The translations under genes and the position numbers were made by a program. 64,000 nt of DNA, taken from contig JAWZYV010019925.1 in NCBI GenBank assembly GCA_038373885.1, positions 525,001 through 589,000 of the forward strand, given 5' to 3'. The stretch comes from Cheiracanthium punctorium (lineage: Eukaryota; Arthropoda; Arachnida; Araneae; Cheiracanthiidae). Below the pieces are notes generated by a model. The model made no database searches, was not told where the DNA came from, and worked only from the letters and a program-made list of their open reading frames with translations. Below are positions 11,616-23,328 of this stretch, piece by piece (position 1 is the stretch's first letter; each line of letters starts with the position of its first letter).

Positions 11616-12194
11616 GTATGTTGCTCATAGGGGCATATGCTAGTATATCAACAACTTAGAGGCAAAATTACTGATCTAACAATTAATAAGGAGTTATGTT
11701 CATCAGTATCAAGTGCAAGGCAAATGTTATGATTTGAAAAAATAACTTAGTGTTCTAGCGATCTATGAGTAGTAAAATCAAATTTCAGATTAATATTTTG
11801 TGTAATGTTTAAATTGTACTACTTATCTTTTTGGTTTTTTTATTTTCTTCATGGCACTTTCTTGCGATCTCACGGTTTGTTTTGGTTTGTTCCATGTGCT
11901 AACGCCAAAACAGGTTGCCAGGTCGGAAGAATAAAACTTTTCTATTTGATGTGGTATTGGTATTATCGTAACTTTTGATAAATAAATAATGTTAAAAATA
12001 TTTATGTGGTTTTTAAATCGAGCCGACTTTTCCTTTTCTTTATGCTGACATTTTTTTCTTAAATAATTTTTTTTGGGTACAGACATCATATTTTGGCTTT
12101 GTAATGTGTTTACTAAATTTTATGTTTTGGTTTAGGGTTTTTTTTATGCCAAAGTTTTTCCCTTTCTTTAATTTTTTTATTCTGCCTTTTTCTG

Positions 12195-12225
<31 letters not shown>

Positions 12226-12243
12226 CCCTTTTCACTCCATCAA

Positions 12244-12453
12244 GTGGTTATGCCACTGAAAATGGTAAATGGCCGAAGTGTGAAGGTCCCAGGTTCGGGT
12301 CCCATCGCCCGGCTGTCGATCTAACGGTCTGGAGTTTCTCCAGATGTAACGTGAATACGTGTTAGAACCCCTTCGAAAGTCCTCCTACCAAGGCACCCCC
12401 CCCCCCTTGGCAGATCGCCCTAGTGTAGCGTTGCCATAATCACACACAACAAC
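12244..12453 (+). mobile_element. tRNA-derived SINE, copy 1, 13-bp TSD
   Basis: Flanked by TTCACTCCATCAA at 12231-12243 and 12454-12466. The 5' part is truncated just before 'gtggttatgcc'. The B-box-like sequence GGTTCGGGTCCC is present. The body has 'aacggtctggagt', 'agatgtaacgtgaa', 'gttagaacccctt', 'agtcctcctaccaaggcac' and a 3' end 'gttgccataatcac'. A homopolymer C run sits in the tail region. Confidence 0.93.
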
Positions 12454-12466
12454 TTCACTCCATCAA

Positions 12467-13175
12467 TTTTTATATAAATCGATCGATTAAATCAAGATTC
12501 AATACAGAGACATCGAAATCGGTGGAAGAACACAACAGAAGAAACCCACGTGTATGAAAAATCTGAATACCTCGAAAATAGCAAAATAGCCAACAAAATA
12601 GTTAAATTTCTTTTTTAATTCGACTTTACCTCACCAACTAAGCAAGTTTTATTATATTTTAATACGTACAAAGAAATGAAAGAATAAAGTTCATATGCGA
12701 ACTTTGTTGGCGTATGAATATTGGAGTGAGAAGGCAGAGGAATCAAAAGGGAGGTTTTGGTGGCAATCACTCTCTCTCACAGCTTGTCCTCTTCGGCGGC
12801 CTGAACTCTCGACATCTGGTTTGGGAGCACCTGCGACGACTTTGCGGATTCCAAGATGGACTGGCTAGAAGGAGTGACGACATGAAGACATCCATCGCCC
12901 CCCCCCCCCCCTAAACATCTCATCATGATGATAAGTTTTTTTTTTTTTTCTTTTCTTGTACCTTTCTTGCTATCCCTTTCTCTTTTTTTATTTTTAGAGT
13001 CTGCAACAAAATTTAGTGCACTAAAAAAAAAAAAAAAGTTCTAAAAGTTGTAATTGCCTTAAGTTTTGAACCAAGTTTAATTGTAAAATGATTTGGATAT
13101 TCAAGAATTAAAATGATGTGCTCTAGATGAGTTTAAATAAATATTTAGTTGATGTACATCAGAGTGTTCTCTCAG
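12467..13175. other. Outer hAT interior with unidentified GC-richer block
   Basis: About 12714-12900 is markedly richer in GC than its surroundings, with 'tcctcttcggcggcc' and a C run at 12898-12912. It resembles the tail of some retroelement but I could not assign it. Poly(T) and poly(A) runs follow. Confidence 0.35.
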
Positions 13176-14743
13176 CAGGGACCGCAGTGCTCCTTTTTTT
13201 CCTGTTTTTCCTTTTTTTTTTCAATTGGCTCCTTTTTTCCTACTTTTTTCTTTAAATAGTTTCCTCTCCTATTTTCAGCCTTTTCTTCCTTTTATTCCTT
13301 TTCCCCTCTCGCTTTCCCACAGTTCTCTTTCTTTGATTTTTTTTTTTTTTCTTTCTTTCGGAATGACGGCGCCGATAGTACGGCCAATCATAAATATCAC
13401 TCACGTGAAGAAGTCCAGCTTCCATAGGGATAATGTAAGAGCAGAAACGCGCACATATGCGGCGTTGGCAGAAACCGTGGTGGTGAAAAAAACAGCTTTA
13501 CAAGGCTCAAACGCAGATCCGTAACTATTTAAGTTAGCTGGGAGTTATTCCCCCCCCCCCCTTCTTTAACGAAGAAACGCCGTTTAAAATTCTTCTAATC
13601 ATAGTCAGATAATGTAGACGCACGCTGGACGCGGATACATTCAAAGGTCTTGCAGATAGTTTTCCAGTAATTCCAAGTTGTTTTTTTTAAATGGATAGTT
13701 ACCTAAAATCTTTAAGTCACTATAACCCAAGCAGAGCTCATTCTAGGCGGGGTCAGCGGACCACCGCGCCAATGATTAAAAATTAGACATCCTCTTTTGG
13801 CTGCGAAGTTAGTTTTTTGTATTTTTTTAATATCTACAGAAGCTTCGTTATCCCTTATATTTGTTCTCTTATTTGGTGGGGAGGAATTTACACAACTTTT
13901 ATGCTAATAGAACTCCCCTCCCCACCGTACCAGTAGGCTAGTGCCAATGCAAATGCACAAAGGGGGAAGGAAATCAACTGTGTAAAAATTCATTCATCTA
14001 CAATTTTTTTATTAATAGACCGATTTGTTTGAAATTTTGGGAATTACTTTTAAATGCAAAAATTGATTCAGTGTCCAAATTTTAAAAAGACATCTTAATT
14101 TGAACAAAAGTTAGAAATTTATTGTCGGAACATTTTTTTTTTTTCTTTCTTTTGTGGTTTTCTTTTAAAGCTAGACTGGGGGAGAAAGATGAGGTTGAGG
14201 TTCTTATCTCCTTTTAGGCTGTTTCAAAACTGCCACTTATATAGGTGACCAGCTGATTGTTAAAATCAACAGAAGAACACTTATAATGGCTGCAGATAAT
14301 CCTGAAAAAAATTTTAGCTATTCTTGTCCATTTTCAAAAAAAATTAATAAATTACTAGAGTTTGTAGTGGAATATGTATTGAATAACTGGAATAGATATT
14401 TATACCATTATATGGTAATTTTGAACAGAAGTGTTATTACTAATTTCATGCATTAACTATATTTTAATTGTTTGTACTATTGGATTAATTCTTACAAAGA
14501 CAAGTGAATGATGAAAAATTGAATGAATTATTTTTAGAAATGTAATAACTTGAAAACTGAAAAAAAATAATAAAAATGAAAATTTAGGTTTAGAACAACT
14601 TAACTTTATTAAGTGTTTCTTAATTTAGTTAAACTTTTATTGATGATTCTTAACAAGGTTATCAAACAAATAGTTTATTAAAATGTGCTTCTTATGCAAA
14701 ATGCAGCATTTTCTTGTCTATTAGGTATACTTGGGTGTTTATT

Positions 14744-14775
<32 letters not shown>

Positions 14776-15769
14776 CTTTAAAAATCTTTTAAAGAAATAT
14801 TCTTATTAACTTAATTATTTATAATTTATTTTAATAAGTTAATTAACAAAGTTACTTAAAATGTAATTCTTTTACATTACTTAGCTTTATCAACTTAATT
14901 AATTTTATCAAATTTTTAATAAAGACTAGTAATAAATTTATTAATAATTACTAATTAATTATTAATCAATAAAGCATTGGTTTACTCAATTTTTTAGGGG
15001 ATTTTTGCAAATTAGAATCAGGATATGTACTGCCCTTTTTAAGAAACACAATGCCCTTTTAAAATAATGATGCCCTTTTTTAAAACCTTTGCACCCTGCC
15101 CTTTTTTTCTACTTAGAATGAGCTCTGAGCCCAAGCACGCACAGATGTGTGCGCATATGCATATACACATGTTTATATATGCATTATGTATTTAGTTATC
15201 ATGAACTATTATGAGTCTGCAGATAGTTTTCGATTATGTGGGCAGATAGTTTTTCTTTTATCTGACTATGTTTCCAATTATAAAATCGGGTTACGATTGG
15301 CAAAACAATATTGGTGTAATTAAGTTTGACCATTGTTAAAGTTTACACTTTTGGGAAAAAAATTATTTATGAAACTTAATTTATTTTAATTATTATTTTG
15401 CTATGGGAATCTCTGCTTGTTTTAAATATAAATTTAGGAAACAATTGATGAAATAATATTGAATATTGGTTTAATCCAAATCCAGTTGTTTGAATTAACA
15501 CTTTTGGGGGGGATTTTAACTTGGAGCAAGGGTTGCTTTCATTATTATTTTGTAATGAGAATCGCTGTCACAGATTGGGGAAAATGATGCAAAGGAAGCA
15601 TGAATGGGCATGCATGAATTTTTAGTAAATATTTTGAAAATTACTGAAACAATCTTTGCCTATAAATCATTCATTTTTGAAAGATCTGGAGCAGCTGCAT
15701 CCGGCTCTCAGATCCTCTCAGAATGACAGAGCCATTCAATGCTTATGTGTTTGTTTAGCATTGTGAAAT

Positions 15770-16840
15770 TTGTGTAATGAAATTATAGACAAAACAGTTT
15801 TGGAATACCAAGCTTACAGATTAGATGACGAAGTTGATCTAATTGTAAAAAGCTTTAATGAACGTTCTGATGATGACAGACAGCCAATTGATGGGTACTG
15901 GAAAGAAGTTTTCAGTCTTGTTGATAAGATGAACGGAAAAGAAAAGTATTCAAATTTATTGATTATAATCAAAAATTGCCTTTCTCTGTCGCATACCAAT
16001 TCTGATGTTGAAAGAGGTTTTTCTGTAAATTGCAGTGTTCTGTCTTATGAACAGGGTTGGCTTTTTTCTGGTAAAAACTGGTTTTTACCAGGGCATGGTA
16101 AAAACTAGGTTTTTACCGGTAAAAACATGGGAAAAAGGGGTAAAAACCTAATGATACAAAAAACTCCCTGAGTCATAAACTGTATATTAATGCTATTTAT
16201 AAAACTGTATTTTCATGTAATTGATGTAGATATATCATCATCAGGACATCTTGATGATACAAACTACATTATGTGATTGTGCAAACTACATTATGTAACA
16301 GCTAGATCAACAGGCAGGAACCTGGCACCTCCCACCCCCTTTTCGAGAGCAGAACCTCTCAGCCATTGGTGGAGTGATAAATCTTCAAAAAAGTGACAAA
16401 AAATAGTCAAACTAATAAGTTTTTCTCAAAGGTTGTAAAAACCCTGGTAAAAACATGTTTTTCCAAAGACAGTAAAAACCGGTAAATACCATCAGATGGT
16501 AAATACTGCCCAACCCTGCTTATGAATGACATGATCGCTCAGAATTCGACAAGTTAAAGATACCATTAGGAGAAATGGTACAGTAATATTGCAATTATAA
16601 AACAGCTACTTAATGCTGTGACTAAAGCATATGCTGTTTATTCGCAAGAAAAAGCGATAAATAAAGCAACTGAAGACATGAAAAGAAAAAGAAGCCAGCA
16701 AAGTAAAAAGGAGAAAAGAAAAGAATGGAAAAAAAAAAACAGAAAATTGATGAGGAGTAAAAGGTCTGCAGGAAGATCTCCAAGCAGTCCAAACATACCT
16801 TAAAGAAAACAATACGAAATTACAGGATGCAATTAAGTAA
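15770..16840 (+). pseudogene. hAT transposase C-terminal domain, split by a MITE
   Basis: The frame from 15770 encodes LDDEVDLIVKSF, YWKEVFSLVDKM, KYSNLLIIIKNCLSLSHTNS and DVERGFSVN, the C-terminal dimerisation region of a hAT-type transposase. The MITE at 16052-16518 cuts it. Coding-like sequence resumes after it (IRQVKDTIRRNG near 16540-16580, then a Lys-rich segment to about 16800) with stops and shifts. The N-terminal and catalytic parts upstream are not recognisable. Confidence 0.8.
16052..16518. mobile_element. hAT-type MITE, 8-bp TSD CTTATGAA
   Basis: 467 bp with ends CAGGGTTGGC and, on the other strand, CAGGGTTGGGCAGT. Flanked by perfect CTTATGAA copies at 16044-16051 and 16519-16526. 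Both subterminal regions are rich in 'ggtaaaaac/gtttttacc'. Related by that sequence to the element at 24947-26281. It has no coding capacity and sits inside the hAT transposase relic, so it is the youngest layer here. Confidence 0.95.
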
Positions 16841-17237
16841 AAAATATTCCGAACATGAAGATCGCTACTACAGCAATTGAAATAGCAACACAAAAAGTTG
16901 AAAGTATTACAAAACAACTAAAAGAAGCTGAAGCTGGAAAAATCTTGTAGACGAGACTTTACTTGTGACAACTGTATCAATTACTATTTGTGATTTTATG
17001 TTGAAAAAGATACAAGTTAATGGAATTTAAATATTAATTAAAAATTCTCTAATTAATTTAACAAGAGCTTCATTTTTTAATTCCTGAGTGTCTTGGAAAA
17101 ACATAACTAAGTAGCAATAGATGTAAACTTATTTATTTATTGTTAGCAATTAAGGAAAAATAACTGACAGAAATTTGTTCTTAATAGTTTCTTTTCAATA
17201 ATAAAACAAAAAGTCTTTTGAATGAAAAAGTAAGTCT

Positions 17238-17286
17238 TTTGTACTATTATTGTCAAGTCTCTTGAACTTGACAATAATAGTACAAA
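17238..17286. repeat. Perfect short hairpin (20-bp arms, 9-nt spacer)
   Basis: The arm TTTGTACTATTATTGTCAAG (17238-17257) and its exact reverse complement (17267-17286) are separated by TCTCTTGAA. It lies inside the inner hAT element. Confidence 0.95.
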
Positions 17287-18002
17287 TGGTTACATTCTTA
17301 TTAATAAAGAGTACCCAGTATTTCTAACTTATGAATGCATGTTCTTAAAATTTTTTTAGATTCTACAGTTAAAATTTCCAAAGATTCACAGTTAAAATTT
17401 TTAATTATGTAGTTTGTTTAGCACGTATTTATAGATAGATTGATCTCCCAAAGAACAGTAAAAAGCTCCTTTTTTTTTTCTTTTTCTTTCCTTTTTTTCC
17501 TATTTTTTTTCCAAAATTTTTGCTTCTGACCCTGTCTCTCAGTCATTTCTTGTTTTTCTTTACTTAGCTAACGTGGCGTCATTGTACCATTTTTTTTGTT
17601 TTAGTCAACACAGACAGACCCTGGGTCATCGATGGTTAAAGACACTATACGATTTTCTTCGGCCTCTATGCCATTTGATGTTAGGAAAGAAATACTTTAA
17701 TACTGTTTGATATTTTTTTTTATTTAAACTTTAATTTTTGGAACTTTGTAAACTTAAGCTTTTAATGAAGTCATGGCACAAAAATGTTTTCTGTATCTTG
17801 ATAAGGAAAAAAAAAAGCATCAAATATTAACAGAAATAAAAAAACGCAGTTAGAGGAAGTAGAAATTTAAAAAAATTAATTTTGAAAAATTGCATTAGAA
17901 AAAAATATTGAACTCTGAAAGTCAGCTGATGCATGTGCTGAGAAAAAAAAGGAAAGTCAAGAAAAAAAAAAAGGAGGGGGGGGGGGAGTGGTTTTTGTAA
18001 CA

Positions 18003-18475
18003 AAATTAAACAGTTTGCAACAAACAGCAAAAGAAAAGCAGGAAGAACTATTGGAATTACAAAAGAAATTTCGTATGACTAATTAATGTTTGCACGAATC
18101 AATGATATATTTAAATGGAAGTTGATAACTAATTTTTGGAAAAAAATATTTTAATTAATAAATGTTTTGATTATAAGTTTGTTGTTTAATTAATATTGAT
18201 AATTTAAGTGTTTTGTAATAATTAGAAAGTAGGGTAGTGCTAAATTGTTCTTTTAACAAAATTGAACAGCAAAAGTAAAGCAGGAGGAATTGCAAAACAA
18301 ATTTCATAGCACTAATTAATGTTTAATCTTGCATGAATCATTTATATTAGTTAAATGAAAGTTTATGATTTTTAGAAACAATTATTTTAATTAATAAATG
18401 TTTTGGTTGTAAATTGTTGTTTAATTAATATATATAATTTGAGTGTTTCTTAATTAGAAAAATATGGTAATACTA
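18003..18475 (+). repeat. Diverged tandem duplication, ~245-bp unit
   Basis: Two units, about 18003-18240 and 18258-18475, share in order 'aacagcaaaag', 'gcaggaagaa/gcaggaggaa', 'actaattaatgttt', 'attttaattaataaatgtttt', 'gttgtttaattaatat' and 'gagtgttt'. They cover the coiled-tail coding end and 3' non-coding part of the outer hAT-like element. Confidence 0.75.
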
Positions 18476-18582
18476 CTATGCTTTGCATTGCATAAGTTTT
18501 TCTATTTTGAATCCTTGAAAAATGTTAATTTGTCCTTGAATAGTCTTTGATTTTTTTCCTTTTGAAATGTGTATGAACCCTG

Positions 18583-19270
18583 ACTTGGCATTTACTTAAA
18601 AAAATTCTTTAACATCTGATGTTGATTTTTTCTTTAGGGTACACCCCATCTAAAAGCATTCGAATGCAAGACAAATTTTCTATATTGGTTTCTAAAACAA
18701 TAGCTTGATTCAAGGCCTGACTATAACATTGTGCACAGGGCACTTTTAAATTTTTATATCCCTGTATATAGCTGGCTCAATTTTTACGCCCCTGTACATA
18801 GCTTTAAACTTAATTTTTTATAACTATTTGTGTATACGTGCCCCAAGTGCCCATGTGATAATCTGGGCCTGGCTTGATCTGCATAAAATTGAATGATTCA
18901 CGGGTCCTTAATTATTTGTTGAGATTTGTGCTCTGGAGAAAAGCAGCTGAACTATTTATTAAAGTAACATGGTAAATTTTTTTGAAAAAAAATTACCTTT
19001 TTGAGAATTTTTTTTCTTTCTTTATTTTTGAGATTTGTGTTGTGGGATTAGGGCCAATTATCTACACTTGGGATCTAGGCAGATGGGTGGGGTGCCCTCC
19101 CTGGGGGGGTCTTTCTAAGGGGTCCTAACCCCTGTATTTACGCTATTTTTGTTTTGTTTTGAGAGTGACTAAACATTTTCTCATTGTTTAAAATGTAAAA
19201 AAAAAAAAAAAGAAATCTTCAACCTACAATCAAATCATTCTGCAAAATGAAGATGTATTTTTTTAATGTA
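18583..19270. other. Intron sequence, unassigned
   Basis: No gene or element was recognised apart from short homopolymers. Confidence 0.4.
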
Positions 19271-22200
19271 CATTAGGGTTATGGGGTTATATGGGGGAAA
19301 ATCTTTTTAATCTTATTTTTTGGGGCACTCCCCCCTAAAAGTTGCCAATTGACTAGAAAATGAGATCTGTAAAGTTTTAGCTCAATTGCATAATATTAAC
19401 CCGAGGTTGAATTCTCAAAAAATGATGATTTTTGCCAAAAATATCAAGTTTTTCCTTCATTTAGTATAAACTATTTGTTCTACAAACCTGGTTCATGTTT
19501 TATTTCATAATAAATGTTGTTGTTTCAAACTTTTACTCTCAACAAAACCAATATTTAATGGCATTCAGTGTTTTTGGTCAGTTTGTGAGTCGTAGCACTA
19601 AAATCTACATTTTTCTAAAATTAGTGAAAAAAGATAAATTAAGAATTTTAAATACTTTTGACTGTTTCTTGTATTATTTGCATCAATAAACAAAAAATAA
19701 ATCTAGAATTTTCATAACTTAAACTACAATTAATGAAATATTTTTATTTATTTAGTTTGCATTTCTGCGCTTCAAAAGAAAGATCTTGATTTGTATTTCA
19801 GTTGAAGCACATCTAAGTCAAACCTCTCAAATTTACTTTATTAAAATGCTATTTTTGTTACCTGTTATTATTTACTTTTAGAATGGACATGGGTGCCCAT
19901 ACGTATTGGCAAGGAGGGGCTATGCCTCCCCTAGCTCCCATATTATCGTTATGATTTTCATTTCAAGTGGTTCAACACTAATACATAGTATCTTTCCGGT
20001 GCAGGACCCTTGATGTGCAATAAGACTCCGAAGACAAGAATTTCGAAAACCAAGAATTGATCTCATCAAAAGCCGATTTTAAAATTCTGATTTAGAGAGT
20101 GCTGTTGTTCACTAGGATGTAAAAATGCTTCCTCATATTTTTAATAAAGAAATTGTAGAGAGAAAAACGATTTTAATTAGCTGTGGCGATTAAGAGCAGT
20201 TAATAGAAGTTCCTCAGCTTGAAAATAATATGAGAATAACTCTCAGCCAAAAGCTGTACTTACAGCAGTTGAGGAATGGGAGGCAGTTGATAAAATTCAG
20301 GCAATGTGTTTTGATACCACTGCTTGCCTTAGGGGAACCTGCATTTTAGAAATCATCCTAAAATCTGTTTTGATTGAAAAGTGGACAAAGCCATTTCTCT
20401 TCATCCAGATAATTAAAAAAAAAAATTCAGATTGGGTGTTCTAAGTTAGACAAGACAATGTACAAAACTGCTATTGAAGATGAAACTATTACATAAAGAA
20501 TACAGAATTTGGTAGAAATTTCAAATTTTCTTGAAGAACATTTAAGAAATCAACAGCTCGGGGATAAGTATGGAATAATAACTAACTATAGAATAATAAC
20601 AGGGATAACTAAAGAATTAATCCAACATTATTTAATTTTTATAAGAGTCTCCCCAAATTGACATTTCTTTCAGAGTATCTGGTACTGTTCATTATGCCAG
20701 GTGGATATCTAAGGCAACTTATTGTCTCAAAATACGTCTTTTCAGACATCAGGTCTCATTAACAGATTTAGAAAAAGGAGCTATTAGAGACATTTGTTTA
20801 TTTGTAATAAATATTTATGTAAAGGCATGGTTCAACACTCTCAATCAGACTTTTTCCTCCAATCAAGACTTAAAATTATTATAATACTAAAAATTTGATA
20901 AAAAGTCTGCAAACAAAGATCTATAAAATGATAAGCCATCTTTGGTATCTTAACTTGGAGCAAGTTGCATTTTCATTTTTTGAAGACAATATGGCAAAAA
21001 ATAAAGTCAAAATAAGCATGGCTGTAAAATTAATTGCATTTGAAAAAGAAACTGATGATGATGATGATAAAGATGTAAGAACAACAATGTTTCAACGAAG
21101 TGGATCATTTATTGGACAAAGAAGTTGATTTTTTAAATTTCATCTCGAACAGTAATTTTTTTTAAAGAGATTTAATTTTAATATGCAATTTTTGAATTTT
21201 GATCCTGATGTATGGTATGAAAATCAGTATTATTTGACAGAAAAAGAAAAAAACTGAAAGCTTTTAAGGTTTTTAATGACTCGGTTGAAAGGGGAGTAAA
21301 ATTAATCCCAGGATTCAATTCCTGTTTAACCGAGGATGAAGAACAAAAGCAGTTTTTACTATAGGTAGTATCTGAATGTAGAAAAACTTTTCCAGACTCT
21401 TTGAAAGCCACATTATCTAAGCCTTGCCACTTTAACAAAAAATTGTAAACATTAATAATTTATTTTTTTATAATGTGTTTTTGGATACATAAGTTTAATA
21501 ATCAAATATATCTGAACGTTAGTCGTTCTCAATTTTATGCCTTCTTTGACCTTATTTTCTGTTCATTCTTTTACTTAAATTTCATTTTTTTTAAATTTCT
21601 GATTTTTTCAAAAATAGAACCTTTATTTTGTACACAAAAAATAAAGAAAAACAAAAGGAGGAAAGACGAAATAGAATTTTTTGAATTATCATAAAAAAGC
21701 CAACTTTTAGGATTCAGGACTAGATATGATCCGAATGTTACCCCCTGAGCGTTTTGGAAATGGGAAAGTAATCTAAAGTTATTTCCACGGTAAAATTTTC
21801 CATGCACTTTTTAAATTATAAAAAAATAAAAATTGTAATAGGAAATTTGCAATTATTTAAAAAAAGGTTCCTAAACTACATACAAGCTTTAATATCAAAC
21901 ATATTTATGATATCACAGTGTTATAAAAGATTAATATTATAGATGAATTGCAATGAAAACTGGAATAAAGTGGACGGGATTTGACATCACAACCGCTTGG
22001 AGGGTTAAATCTGTACTTCTTACATAAAAGTGATGTGTAGCTCATCAAGGCATTATGTTTTCTTATGAAACGAGACCAACATTATGTTCCTAGACTCAAT
22101 TTTATCCATTTTATGATGGAAAAACGGTTTTTTTTTTTGAAAAAATACGGTTTTTCAAAACTTTAACCTCAATGCAGCACGGGTTAATATTATGCAAATG

Positions 22201-22300
22201 AGCTTAAACTTTACCAATCTCATTTTTAAGCCTATTGGCAACTTTTTGGGGGGTGCTCCCCAAAAAATTCGAAAGTTGATTTCTTGTGACCACCCTAATG
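19271..22300. mobile_element. TIR DNA transposon, family unassigned, ends CATTAGGG
   Basis: The left end CATTAGGGTTATGGGG and the right end (other strand) CATTAGGGTGGTCACAAG are both preceded by 'gta'. The inverted repeats continue with 'ttggggcactccccc', 'aagttgccaat', 'aaaatgagat', 'gtaaagttt' and 'gcataatattaaccc'. TA is a possible target duplication. A broken ORF between about 20160 and 21440 looks like its transposase. Confidence 0.8.
20160..21440 (+). pseudogene. Degenerate transposase-like ORF of the 19.3-22.3 kb element
   Basis: Readable stretches in shifting frames: AVEEWEAVDKIQAMCFDTTA (about 20259-20320), SGTVHYARWISKATYCLKIR (about 20680-20740), KMISHLWYLNLEQVAFSFFEDN (about 20925-20990) and FNDSVERGVKLIPGF / EDEEQKQFLL.VVSECRKTFP (about 21270-21400). 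I recall similar uncharacterised repeat-associated proteins in arthropods, but cannot name the family. Stops and frameshifts are frequent. Confidence 0.6.
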
Positions 22301-23246
22301 TACATGCAAAGAGCATCTGAAAGTAAACACAAAACATTTATCTGAGAAACTTATACAGGATTGGCACCAGTGTGTGATAGCTGCCTGGAGGCCTTTATTC
22401 ATGGATAAATGCTGTTGACTGCATAGAAAGTCTTTCGGGGTATAAAACTGATGAAAATCACTGGGTATAAGATCAAAACTCTTAAGATTGAAATTGAAAA
22501 TGTGAATGATCAAACAATTGTTTGACAAGATTAAAGAACATTTGCATTGAAGGCAATTTTGGTTTAGACAACTATTTTGAGCTGACTTCAGAATCAAAGA
22601 GGTTTTTTTTTTTTTTTTTTTTTATTCTTTGTCGGGGCATCAGGTGATTAGTGCAACATTCTGACATATGTTTGCTGTGACTGGAAGATTATACAAAGAA
22701 GTAGTGTGTTTTATACATGGCATTGTATTGTAGTGCACTTCTCAGTATTGCGTACCACTGAATTGCAGGAAAGATGGGAATTCTGTGAAGAAGAAAGCTG
22801 ATACTAAATAGCGATTTCAGTGCATGTAGAATTTTTTATTAAATAGATTTTCTTACAGATTGTACATTGTCTTTATTTATTCATTTGAAGTCAAAACGAA
22901 CCATTTGTAAATTTTAAAATGATTTTTTAAAATTATTTAAGGCATTTGTCGGATTTTGAATGTTGATAGCTAGGCAATGGTATTTTCAATTGTTTACTAT
23001 TATAGTACTTAACATTTCCTTTCTGGTTTCAGGTCATTAGTATTCAGATCATCTATTCTTTTTTTTTTTTTTAAATATTAACATTAAAAACTCTCACCTG
23101 TGATAAAAATTAAACAATTTTGTTTGTTTACAGTAAAATGGTATGCATATTCATTAAGTCATTGTTATTAGACCCATGTCAGTCGTATACCATCTGTTTA
23201 TTTGCATTGAAATTTCAATTAAATACTGTATTCATTTATTTTACAG
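22301..23246. other. Intron sequence, unassigned
   Basis: AT-rich; a T20 run sits near 22603-22623. No gene recognised before the METTL17 exon c acceptor. Confidence 0.4.
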
Positions 23247-23328
23247 ATATGATCGACATACATGCTTGTCTTATCTTATTGGAAGGCTTTCCCCCAATTA
23301 TGCTTCAACTAGATTTGTATTTGAAGAG
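23247..23328 (+). CDS. METTL17: METTL17 exon c
   Basis: Acceptor tttacag, donor gtactt. 27 codons including YDRHTCLSYLIGRLSPNYAS, matching the family segment just before the SAM motif (human [20 protein letters not shown]). The first base completes the Glu codon begun in exon b. The intron before it is 12.6 kb, the longest in the window, and holds nested hAT elements and a 3-kb TIR element. Confidence 0.93.

Larger units (their letters stand above)
13176..17534 (+). mobile_element. Inner hAT transposon, 8-bp TSD TCTCTCAG
   Basis: Perfect 8-bp duplications TCTCTCAG lie at 13168-13175 and 17535-17542, the hallmark of hAT insertion. Ends are CAGGGACCGCAGTGCTCC and, on the other strand, CAGGGTCAGAAGCAAA; both sides run on into 'ctcctttttttcc'-type pyrimidine tracts. 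4,359 bp including one nested MITE. It interrupts the outer hAT-like element, so it is younger. Confidence 0.87.
11110..18582 (+). mobile_element. Outer hAT-like element, split by nested insertions; 5-bp TSD ACTTG
   Basis: The left end is CAGGGTTTGTACACTCCTTG. The right end, on the opposite strand, is CAGGGTTCATACACATTTC, followed on both sides by 'cttga/tccttg' motifs. ACTTG flanks both ends (11105-11109 and 18583-18587). Its own parts are 11110-13175 and 17535-18582. The first holds transposase remains and a SINE. The second holds a Lys/Gln/Glu-rich coiled tail (SLQQTAKEKQEELLELQKKF near 18003). The match of the two ends is good, but the 5-bp duplication is short enough to be chance. Confidence 0.65.

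Noticed and set aside
16606..16917. 103-codon minus-strand ORF, F/S-rich
   Set aside because: Shadow of the Lys-rich plus-strand tail of the hAT transposase relic.
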